From assembly GCF_016865485.1 (NCBI RefSeq), contig NZ_AP024452.1, positions 1,324,501 through 1,388,500 on the forward strand: a stretch of DNA of 64,000 nt, read 5' to 3'. Source of the stretch: Luteitalea sp. TBR-22. Lineage in GTDB: Bacteria > Acidobacteriota > Vicinamibacteria > Vicinamibacterales > Vicinamibacteraceae. Of this stretch, positions 54,955-62,882 are shown piece by piece (the first letter of the stretch is position 1; every line of letters starts with the position of its first letter). A program made the position numbers and the translations under genes. The notes under the pieces were generated by a model. It made no database searches. It was not told where the DNA came from and worked only from the letters and a program-made list of their open reading frames with translations.

Positions 54955-57900
54955 CTATCCCTTGGTCATCGTCTCGTCCAGGTTCAGCAGCACGTTGCCG
55001 ACCATCGTCCAGGCGGCCAGGTCCAGTTGATCGGGCGTGAGCGCGGTGCCGGCCTTCAGGCCGAGCGCCTCGATCGCTTCCCCGGGGACCTTCGCGTAGC
55101 GCGTGCGTGCCTGGGCATGGAAGGTCCGCAGCCGCGCCAGTTCCTGCGCGGTCGGCAGCCGACTCGTGACCAGGCGGAAGCCGAGCGTCAGTCGGGCGTC
55201 GACGGTGGCCGGTGAGGCCTCGGCGCGCATGCGGGTGGCCAGGGCGCGGGCGTACTCGAAAAAGCCGGTGTCGTTGAGCGTCGCGAGCGCCTGCAGCGGC
55301 GTGTTGGTGCGCACGCGGCGCACGGTGCAGAACTCCCGGCTGGTGCCGTCGAAGGTCGTGAACATCGGGAACGGCGCGGTGCGGCGATGGAACGTGTAGA
55401 GGCTGCGGCGGACCCGATTCTCCCCGGTGCTCTCGATCCAGCGCGAGTTGTCGTACGGGTTGTCCCAGATGTTGGGCGGCTGCGGCGGGAACACGCTCGG
55501 CCCCCCGATCTTCGTGCTGAGCTGCCCGCTCGCGGCCAGGGCCACGTCGCGCACCATCTCTGCCTCCATGCGGAAGCGGGGCCCACGCGCGAGCAGCCGG
55601 TTGTACGGGTCGCGGGCCTGCAGCGCCGGCGCCACCGTCGAGTCCTGCCTGTACGTCGAGGAGAGCACCAGCGTCCGCAGCAGTCGCTTGACGCTCCAGC
55701 CCTGATCCATGAAGTCGACGCCCAGCCAGTCCAGCAACTCGGGATGTGAGGGCGGCGCGCCCATCGTGCCGAAGTCCTCGCTGGTATCGACGAGGCCGCG
55801 CCCGAACAGCGCTTCCCAGTACCGGTTCACCGCGACGCGCGCGGTGAGCGGGTTGTCGCGCCGCACCAGCCAGCGGGCCAGGCCGAGCCGATTGGGCGGC
55901 AGGTCGTCGCCGAGCGGCGGCAGCGAAGAGGGCGTGTTGGCATGGACGCGCTCGCCCCGCGCCGTGAACGCCCCGCGTTCACGAAAGTCGATGGCGGGCC
56001 GCTCGAACGTCGGCTTCTCCTCCATCACGAGCGCAGTGGGAAGCTTCAGGTCGTCGAGCGCCTTCTTCAGGCGCGCGACCTCCTTGCGCTCCGCCTCGAA
56101 CAGGTCCGACTGCTCCCTGAACTGCGTCGCCAGGTCCCTGGCCTGCGCTGCCGTGCGGGCCGACAGCGGCACGTCGAGCACCGCGCGCGTGCGGGCGCTG
56201 ACGCCTACCGCCAGCAACGGGTCTTTGGCCGTCGTCGTCGACACCCGGAAGCGCCCCAGCCCCTGGCCCAGCGTACCGTCCTCGTGGCCGAGGACGACGG
56301 TCAGCACGGTGCCGCCGGGATGGCCGATCGGCGCCCTGGGAACCAGCACCAACTGGAAGGGCACGCGCCATCCCTCGCGCACCGCGTCGACCACCCACGC
56401 ATTGCCGAGGCGCGCGTAGGCCTTGGGCGTGGCGACCGTGAGCCCCAGCAGGTCGCCGCGCGACACGTTGCCGTCGGCCTTGACCGCCGTGAACGCGACA
56501 GGCGTCCGCTTCGTGGGGTCGGACGCGGGGGCGGCCAACACCTGCACGTTGGTCAGCCGGAAGTGGCCGTAGGGATCCCGTCCCGGGCCCTGCTTGGGCA
56601 GCGACGGGTCGAGCAGCGCCTCGACGCGGACGCCCGTGACGCCGGTGGCGTCGGTCGTCGCCTGGATTGTGTAGGTGGTGTTCGGGGGATTGGGACCGCT
56701 GGCGAGCACGCTGCCGTCGTCCTTCACGGTCAGCACGGTGCCGTTGGTCGCCGCCGCGTGGCTCGGCATCAGCGCCGCCCAGGCCTTGCCGGCATCGCGC
56801 ACCTCCGCCTCCCAGCGGGCCTGCGCGCTGGCGCGTTCGGCGGTGTTGGTCGCGAGCGCCTCCTCGGCGGCCTTCAGCTGCGCGCGCAGGGCGCTGCGCG
56901 TCGCGTCCTGTTCCGGCGTGGCGAGGTCCAGGACCCCTTCGAAGTAGCGCGTGCCGTCGCCGAACGTCTCGGAGCGGTACGCGGGGTTGGCGAAGAAGGC
57001 CATCAGCCGGAAGTAGTCCTTCTGGCTGAACGGGTCGTACTTGTGGTTGTGGCACTGCGCGCACGCCAGGGTGCTGCCCAGCCACACGGTCGCCGTCGTG
57101 TTGACGCGGTCCACCTGCACTTCGTACAGCGCCTCGTCCGGATCGACGCCGCCTTCCTCGTTGGTCATCGCGTTGCGGTGGAAGCCCGTGGCGATGCGCT
57201 GGGCGCGGGTCGCGCCGGGCAGCATGTCGCCGGCGACCTGTTCGACGGTGAAGCGGTCGAACGGCATGTCGGCGTTGAAGGCCTCGATCACCCAGTCGCG
57301 ATACGGCCACATCGAGCGCAGCCGGTCCTTCTCGTGGCCGTTGCTGTCGGCGTAGCGCGCCAGGTCGAGCCAGGGCCGCGCCCAGCGCTCCCCGAAATGC
57401 GGCGAGGCGAGGAGGCGATCGACGACGCGTTCGTAGGCGTCGGGCCGTGCGTCGGCGAGGAAGGCGTCGAGCTCGGCGATCGTCGGCGGCAGGCCCGTGA
57501 GATCGAGCGACACCCGTCGCAGCAGGGTCTCCTTCGAGGCCTCGTGCGACGGCATCAACTTCTCGGCGTCCAGTCGGGCGAGCACGAAGCGGTCCACCGG
57601 CGTGCGGACCCACGCCTCCTGCGACACGGCGGGCGGCGCGGCCTTCTTGGGGGCGACGTACGCCCAGTGCTCCTCGACCGTGTGTGTGGCCGTGGTGGCC
57701 GGCCCGCCCGGCCAGGTCGCGCCCTGATCGATCCAGGCGCGGATGAGGCCCGTCTGCTCGGCGGTGAGCGGATCCTTGTCGAGGGGCATGCGGTCTTCGC
57801 CGCCCTCGCCGAGGATGCGCTGCAGCAGGTAACTCTTCGCGCTGTCGCCCGGCACCAGCAGCGGTCCGGTCGCGCCTCCCTTCAGCGCCAGGTCACGGAC

Positions 57901-58128
57901 GTGGAGCCGCAGCTTGCCGCGCGCCTTCTTCTCGCCGTGGCACTCGTAGCAGTGCTCGCGGAGCAGGGGTTCGATCTGGGTGGCGAAGTCGATCGTGGCG
58001 GCCGGTTGCGCTGACTGCACCACGTCGCCGCCGACCCAGAGTGCGGCCAGCGTGGTGGTGGCGAAGACGAGGGCTGCGCCGGGCAGCCAGCGGAGGCCAG
58101 TGGACATCGGCATCGGGAGCAGGGCCAT
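54955..58128 (-). CDS. PSD1 and planctomycete cytochrome C-domain protein, copy 1
   Basis: A 1057-residue exported protein with an N-terminal hydrophobic signal (about 15-34). The PSCyt1 haem site is C60-Y-E-C63-H64 in LLREHCYECHGEKK. The PSCyt2/DUF1549 domain spans about 165-375 (PVDRFVLARLDAEKL, RWARPWLDLARYADSNG, LACAQCHNHKYDP with a second CxxCH). A middle beta region may bind carbohydrate. The PSD1/DUF1553 domain begins about 760 (PNRLGLARWLVRRDNPLTAR, VNRYWEALFGRGLV). The family is thought to act in envelope-associated degradation of complex polymers, but no activity is proven. ATG 58128 gives the same length and cysteine position as the tandem copy upstream. Confidence 0.92.
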   Translation of the reverse strand: MALLPMPMSTGLRWLPGAALVFATTTLAALWVGGDVVQSAQPAATIDFATQIEPLLREHCYECHGEKKARGKLRLHVRDLALKGGATGPLLVPGDSAKSYLLQRILGEGGEDRMPLDKDPLTAEQTGLIRAWIDQGATWPGGPATTATHTVEEHWAYVAPKKAAPPAVSQEAWVRTPVDRFVLARLDAEKLMPSHEASKETLLRRVSLDLTGLPPTIAELDAFLADARPDAYERVVDRLLASPHFGERWARPWLDLARYADSNGHEKDRLRSMWPYRDWVIEAFNADMPFDRFTVEQVAGDMLPGATRAQRIATGFHRNAMTNEEGGVDPDEALYEVQVDRVNTTATVWLGSTLACAQCHNHKYDPFSQKDYFRLMAFFANPAYRSETFGDGTRYFEGVLDLATPEQDATRSALRAQLKAAEEALATNTAERASAQARWEAEVRDAGKAWAALMPSHAAATNGTVLTVKDDGSVLASGPNPPNTTYTIQATTDATGVTGVRVEALLDPSLPKQGPGRDPYGHFRLTNVQVLAAPASDPTKRTPVAFTAVKADGNVSRGDLLGLTVATPKAYARLGNAWVVDAVREGWRVPFQLVLVPRAPIGHPGGTVLTVVLGHEDGTLGQGLGRFRVSTTTAKDPLLAVGVSARTRAVLDVPLSARTAAQARDLATQFREQSDLFEAERKEVARLKKALDDLKLPTALVMEEKPTFERPAIDFRERGAFTARGERVHANTPSSLPPLGDDLPPNRLGLARWLVRRDNPLTARVAVNRYWEALFGRGLVDTSEDFGTMGAPPSHPELLDWLGVDFMDQGWSVKRLLRTLVLSSTYRQDSTVAPALQARDPYNRLLARGPRFRMEAEMVRDVALAASGQLSTKIGGPSVFPPQPPNIWDNPYDNSRWIESTGENRVRRSLYTFHRRTAPFPMFTTFDGTSREFCTVRRVRTNTPLQALATLNDTGFFEYARALATRMRAEASPATVDARLTLGFRLVTSRLPTAQELARLRTFHAQARTRYAKVPGEAIEALGLKAGTALTPDQLDLAAWTMVGNVLLNLDETMTKG

Positions 58129-58145
58129 GATACCCCGCTCACGCT

Positions 58146-58204
58146 GGCTCACGGCTCATGGCTCGAGGCTCAGAAAGCTCCCGAAAGACCCTGAGCCCTG
58201 AGCC
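58146..58204. repeat. 7-bp-period array, GGCTCAG and CTGAGCC flanks
   Basis: GGCTCAC, GGCTCAT, GGCTCGA and GGCTCAG (58146-58173), 17 irregular bases, then CTGAGCC twice (58191-58204). The two halves are reverse complements of one heptamer class. It fills the space between the two PSD1 genes. Confidence 0.85.
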
Positions 58205-58208
58205 CGTT

Positions 58209-61200
58209 CTATCCCTTGGTCACCGTCTCGTCCAGGTTCAGCAGCACGTTGCCGACCATCGTCCAGGCGGCCAGGTCCAGTTGATCGGGCGTGAGCGTGG
58301 TGCCGGCCTTCAGGCCCAGCGCCTTGACGGCTTCCTCGGGCACCTTCGCGTAACGCGTGCGGGCCTGGGCGTGGAAGGTGCGCAGGCGCGCCAGCTCCTG
58401 GGCGGTCGGCAGGCGACTGGTGACGAGCCGGAATCCCAGGGTGAGGCGGGCGTCGACACTGGCGCCTGGCGCCTCGGTGCGGATGCGTGTGGCCAGGGCG
58501 CGGGCGAACTCGAAGAACCCGGTGTCGTTCAGCGTCGCGAGCGCCTGCAGCGGCGTGTTGGTGCGCACGCGCCGCACCGTGCAGAACTCGCGGCTGGTGC
58601 CGTCGAAGGTCGTGAACATCGGGTACGGCGCGGTGCGGCGATGGAACGTGTACAGGCTCCGGCGCACGCGATCCTCGCCGGTGCTCTCGACCCAGCGTGA
58701 GTTGTCGTACGGGTTGTCCCAGATGTTGGGCGGCTGCGACGGGAAGACGCTCGGGCCGCCGATCTTCCGACTCAGTTGTCCGCTCGCCGCCAGGGCGACG
58801 TCGCGGACCATCTCGGCTTCCATGCGGAAGCGCGGGCCGCGCGCGAAGAGGCGGTTGTACGGATCGCGCGCCTGCAGCGCCGGCGAGACGCCCGAGTCCT
58901 GCCGGTAGGTCGACGACAGCACCAGGGTGCGCAGCAGGCGCTTGACGCTCCAGCCCTGCTCCATGAAGTCGACGGCCAGCCAGTCCAGCAACTCGGGGTG
59001 CGACGGCGGCGCGCCCATCGTGCCGAAGTCCTCGCTCGTTTCCACCAGCCCGCGGCCGAACAGCGCTTCCCAGTACCGATTCACCGCGACGCGCGCCGTC
59101 AGCGGGTTGTCGCGCCGCACCAGCCAGCGCGCGAGCCCCAGACGGTTGGGCGGCAGGTCGTCGCCCATCGGCGGCAGCGATGACGGCGTGTTGGCGTACA
59201 CCTTCTCGCCGGGCGCCGTGAACGCGCCGCGCTCGCGGACGACGGTGGAGGGGCGCTCGAACGATGGCTTCTCCTCCATGACCAGCGTGGTCGGCAGCTT
59301 GAGGTCGTCGAGCGCCTTCTTCAGGCGCGCGATCTCCTTGCGCTCCGTCTCGAAGAGCGGATCCTGCTCGCGGAACTGGCTGGCGAGCAGCTTCGCCTCG
59401 TCCTCGCTGCGGGCCGCCAGCGGCTTGCCCAGCGCGGCGCGCGTCCGCGCCGTGATGGACACCGCGTCCAGAGGCTTCGCCCCCGTCGTCGCCGACAGCC
59501 GGAAGCGCCCGAGGCCCTGCCCGATCGTCCCGTCTTCGTGGGCGAGTTCGACGGTGATGACGGTGCCGCCTGGTTCCCCGAGGGGCGTCTTCGGAACGAG
59601 CACCAACTGGAACGGCACGCGCCAGCCGTCCCGCACGGCATCGACCACCCAGGAGCGGCCCTGCCGTGCGTACGTCGCGGGGGCATCAGTGGTGAGGGGT
59701 AGCAGGTCGCCGCGCGACACGTTGCCGTCGCCCTTCACGGCGGTGAACTCGACGCGTCGCCGGTTGGCCGGGGCCGCGGCGGGGGCCGCGAACACGCGGA
59801 TCCCCGTCAGGCGGAAGTGTCCGTACGGATCCCGCCCGGGTCCCTGCTTGGGCAGCGACGGGTCCAGCAGGGCCTCGAGGCGCAGGCCGGTGAGGCCCGT
59901 CGTCGTGGTCGTGGCCTGCAGCGTGTACACCGTGACCTTCGGGTTCGGGCCACTCGCCAGGACGCTCCCGTCGTCGCGCACCGACAGCTGCGCGCCGTTG
60001 GTGGCGGCCGCGTGGCTCGGCACGAGCGTCGTCCAGCCGCGGCCGGTCTCGGCAAGCGACGACTCCCACCGCGCCTGGGCGGCGGCGCGCGCCGGCGTCT
60101 CGGCGGCGAGCGCGTCCTCGGCGACCTTGAGCTGCGCCTTGATGGTCGTCCGCTGCGCGTCCTGCTCGGGCGTCGCGAGATCGACCTGCGCTTCGGTGTA
60201 CTTGAACCCGGCGCCGTGCTTGTCGACCGTGTAGGCGGGATTGGCGAAGAACGCCATCAACCGGAAGTAGTCCTTCTGGCTGAAGGGGTCGTACTTGTGG
60301 TTGTGGCACTGCGCGCACGCCAGGGTGCTGCCGAGCCACACCGTGCTCGTCGTGTTGACGCGGTCGACGAGCACCTCGTACAGCGCTTCCTCGGGATCGA
60401 CGCCGCCTTCCTCGTTGGTCATCGCATTGCGGTGGAACCCGCTCGCGATGCGCTGGGCGCGCGTCGCGCCAGGCAGCATGTCGCCGGCGATCTGCTCGAC
60501 GGTGAAGCGATCGAAGGGCATGTCGGCGTTGAACGCCTCGATCACCCAGTCGCGATACGGCCACATCGAGCGCAGCCGATCGGCCTCGAAGCCGTTGCTG
60601 TCGGCGTAGCGGGCCAGGTCGAGCCACTGGCGCGCCCAGCGCTCCCCGAAATGCGGCGAGGCCAGCAGGCGATCGACGACGCGCTCGTAGGCGTCGGGCC
60701 GGGTGTCGGCGACGAAGGCATCGAGTTCCGCGATGGTCGGCGGCAGGCCGGTCAGGTCCAGCGACACGCGTCGCAGCAGGACCTCCTTCGGCGCCTCGTG
60801 CGAGGGCACCAGCTTCTCGGCGTCGAGTCGGGCGAGCACGAAGCGGTCGACCGGCGTCCGGACCCAGGCCTCCTTCGAGACGGCGGGGGGCGCGGCCTTC
60901 TTCGGCGCGACGTACGCCCAATGCTCCTCGACCGTGTGGGCGGCCGTGGTAGCCGGCCCACCCGGCCACGTCGCGCCCTGATCGATCCAGGCGCGGATGA
61001 GCGCGGTCTGCTCGGGGGTGAGCGGGTCCTCGTCGAGCGGCATGCGGTCCTCGCCGCCCTCGCCGAGGATGCGCTGCAGCAGGTAGCTCTTCGCGCTGTC
61101 GCCGGGCACGAGGAGCGGTCCAGTGGCGCCGCCCTTCAGGGCGAGGTCACGGACGTGCAGGCGCAACTTGCCGCGCGCCTTCTTCTCGCCATGACACTCG

Positions 61201-61382
61201 TAGCAGCGCGACTCCAGAATGGGCTGGATCTGGGTCGCGAAGTCGACGGGCGCCGGTGCCTGGGCCGACAGGAGCGCGCTCGACGCCAGTCCTGCCGGGG
61301 CACACGCCGCCGCCACGATGAAGGCCGGCCCGGCCAGCCGCTGCAGCGATCGCGCGAAGGACATGGAGATGAGGCGGATCAT
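58209..61382 (-). CDS. PSD1 and planctomycete cytochrome C-domain protein, copy 2
   Basis: A second 1057-residue protein collinear with copy 1 from end to end: the haem Cys is again residue 60 (ILESRCYECHGEKK), the second site is LACAQCHNHKYDP, and the DUF1549 and DUF1553 segments match in order and spacing. Divergence is largest in the signal peptide and the middle beta region, which is where substrate recognition would be expected. No recognisable ribosome site precedes ATG 61382; ATG 61364 is an in-frame alternative. The copies are separated by 80 bases carrying a heptamer array, and share strand with DUF1501 downstream. Confidence 0.92.
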   Translation of the reverse strand: MIRLISMSFARSLQRLAGPAFIVAAACAPAGLASSALLSAQAPAPVDFATQIQPILESRCYECHGEKKARGKLRLHVRDLALKGGATGPLLVPGDSAKSYLLQRILGEGGEDRMPLDEDPLTPEQTALIRAWIDQGATWPGGPATTAAHTVEEHWAYVAPKKAAPPAVSKEAWVRTPVDRFVLARLDAEKLVPSHEAPKEVLLRRVSLDLTGLPPTIAELDAFVADTRPDAYERVVDRLLASPHFGERWARQWLDLARYADSNGFEADRLRSMWPYRDWVIEAFNADMPFDRFTVEQIAGDMLPGATRAQRIASGFHRNAMTNEEGGVDPEEALYEVLVDRVNTTSTVWLGSTLACAQCHNHKYDPFSQKDYFRLMAFFANPAYTVDKHGAGFKYTEAQVDLATPEQDAQRTTIKAQLKVAEDALAAETPARAAAQARWESSLAETGRGWTTLVPSHAAATNGAQLSVRDDGSVLASGPNPKVTVYTLQATTTTTGLTGLRLEALLDPSLPKQGPGRDPYGHFRLTGIRVFAAPAAAPANRRRVEFTAVKGDGNVSRGDLLPLTTDAPATYARQGRSWVVDAVRDGWRVPFQLVLVPKTPLGEPGGTVITVELAHEDGTIGQGLGRFRLSATTGAKPLDAVSITARTRAALGKPLAARSEDEAKLLASQFREQDPLFETERKEIARLKKALDDLKLPTTLVMEEKPSFERPSTVVRERGAFTAPGEKVYANTPSSLPPMGDDLPPNRLGLARWLVRRDNPLTARVAVNRYWEALFGRGLVETSEDFGTMGAPPSHPELLDWLAVDFMEQGWSVKRLLRTLVLSSTYRQDSGVSPALQARDPYNRLFARGPRFRMEAEMVRDVALAASGQLSRKIGGPSVFPSQPPNIWDNPYDNSRWVESTGEDRVRRSLYTFHRRTAPYPMFTTFDGTSREFCTVRRVRTNTPLQALATLNDTGFFEFARALATRIRTEAPGASVDARLTLGFRLVTSRLPTAQELARLRTFHAQARTRYAKVPEEAVKALGLKAGTTLTPDQLDLAAWTMVGNVLLNLDETVTKG

Positions 61383-61386
61383 ACAC

Positions 61387-61455
61387 AGGCTCAGGGCGTA
61401 CGGCTCTGGGCTCAAGGCTCAGGCCGAAGGCCCAAGGCCCAAGGCCCAAGGCCCA
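61387..61455. repeat. 7-bp-period array, GGGCTCA then AGGCCCA
   Basis: AGGCTCA, GGGCGTA, CGGCTCT, GGGCTCA and AGGCTCA, a 6-base unit, then four exact AGGCCCA. It lies in the divergent region between the second PSD1 gene and the epimerase gene. Confidence 0.88.
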
Positions 61456-61501
61456 GGTCTGAGGCGTGGTAACGTTCCGGCCGGTTCCCAGGAGGCCGCC
61501 G

Positions 61502-62698
61502 ATGCACGCACCCGTCCGTCGTCTACCGTTGTCCTTGCTGCCGCTGTTGCTGGCGGTCACACTGGGGAGCGCCTGCGGTTCCTCGACGCCCGAGGCGCCC
61601 GCGCCGACCTCCGCCCCGGCCGCTGCGCCGGCGCGCACACCTGCAATGACCAGAACTCCCTTCGGACAGCTGCCCGACGGCCAGGCCGTCGAGGCCTTCA
61701 CCTTCACCAACGCCAAGGGCATGTCCGTCACGGCCATCACCTACGGCGGCATCATCACGTCGCTCAAGGTGCCCGACAAGGCGGGCCAGCTGGCCGACGT
61801 CGTGCTCGGCTACGACTCGCTCCAGGGTTACCTCGACAAGTCGCCGTTCTTCGGCACCATCGTCGGCCGCTACGGCAACCGCATCGCCAAGGGCAAGTTC
61901 ACCCTCGACGGCAAGACCTACTCGTTGCCGATCAACAACGGCGAGAACCACCTGCACGGCGGCCCGCAGGGCTTCGACAAGAAGGTCTGGAAGGCCGAGC
62001 CGTTCGAGCACCCTGGCGCGGTGGGCGTGGTCTTCACGCACACCAGCCCCGACGGCGACATGGGCTACCCGGGCACGCTCGCGGTGAAGGTCACCTACAC
62101 GCTCACCGACGACAACACCCTGCGCTTCGACTACGAGGCGACCACCGACAAGGCCACGCCCGTCAACCTGACGCAGCACACCTACTTCAACCTCGCCGGC
62201 GCCGGCTCGGGCGACATCCTCGGCCACGAGATCGAGATGAAGGCCGACCGCTACACGCCGGTGGACAAGGGCCTCATCCCGACCGGCCAGCTCGCGCCCG
62301 TCGAGGGCACGCCGTTCGACTTCCGCAAGGCCACGCCGATCGGCGCCCGCATCGACGCCGACCACCCGCAGATCAAGGCCGGCGGCGGCTACGACCACAA
62401 CATGGTGTTCACCCGCACCGGCACGGACCTCGAGCCGCTGATCACCGTGTACGAGCCGACGACCGGCCGCACCATGACCGTGGCGACGACGCAGCCCGGC
62501 GTGCAGTTCTACACGGGCAACTTCCTCGACGGCACGATCACCGGCAAGGGCGGCAAGGTCTACCCCAAGCGAGCCGGGTTCTGCCTCGAGACGCAGCACT
62601 TCCCGGACTCGCCCAACAAGCCCGAGTTCCCGACGACGATCCTGAAGCCGGGCGAGACGTACCGGCAGAGCACCGCGTACACCTTCGGCGTGCGCTGA
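61502..62698 (+). CDS. Exported aldose 1-epimerase (galactose mutarotase)
   Basis: A 398-residue mutarotase that interconverts the alpha and beta anomers of hexoses. The N-terminus is a signal peptide ending near LGSACGSS; the cysteine could be lipidated, though the -3 position is not ideal for a lipobox. The catalytic core is complete: TYGGIITSLKVPD, GRYGNRIAKGKF, NNGENHLHGG, the general acid His in NLTQHTYFNLAG and the general base Glu in FCLETQHFPDSPNKPEF. AGGAGG lies six bases before ATG 61502. Periplasmic mutarotases often work with glycan uptake. It stands alone, divergent from the PSD1 gene. Confidence 0.93.
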   Translation: MHAPVRRLPLSLLPLLLAVTLGSACGSSTPEAPAPTSAPAAAPARTPAMTRTPFGQLPDGQAVEAFTFTNAKGMSVTAITYGGIITSLKVPDKAGQLADVVLGYDSLQGYLDKSPFFGTIVGRYGNRIAKGKFTLDGKTYSLPINNGENHLHGGPQGFDKKVWKAEPFEHPGAVGVVFTHTSPDGDMGYPGTLAVKVTYTLTDDNTLRFDYEATTDKATPVNLTQHTYFNLAGAGSGDILGHEIEMKADRYTPVDKGLIPTGQLAPVEGTPFDFRKATPIGARIDADHPQIKAGGGYDHNMVFTRTGTDLEPLITVYEPTTGRTMTVATTQPGVQFYTGNFLDGTITGKGGKVYPKRAGFCLETQHFPDSPNKPEFPTTILKPGETYRQSTAYTFGVR

Positions 62699-62700
62699 GG

Positions 62701-62832
62701 TGGCAATTTGAAATTGCACATCTGAAATTGATCGGCGGCCGGCCTGTCGGCCTTGCCGCTCGACACATCTCGAGGGGCGGCGGCGCAGCCGCGCCCCTCG
62801 AGAATTTCAGATTGTCCAATTTCAAATTGGCA
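62701..62832. repeat. AT-rich imperfect inverted repeat enclosing a GC hairpin
   Basis: The left arm (62701-62729, beginning TGGCAATTTGAAATTG) is nearly the reverse complement of the right arm (62803-62832, ending CAATTTCAAATTGGCA). Between them CTCGAGGGGCG (62769-62779) and CGCCCCTCGAG (62792-62802) form a strong stem. The arms are very AT-rich against a GC-rich background. It starts two bases after the epimerase stop and may be a MITE-like insertion or a composite terminator. Confidence 0.75.
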
Positions 62833-62882
62833 GCATCAGGCCGTACCATCGGTAGCTCATCCAGGCGCGAGGACCTGTCCAG

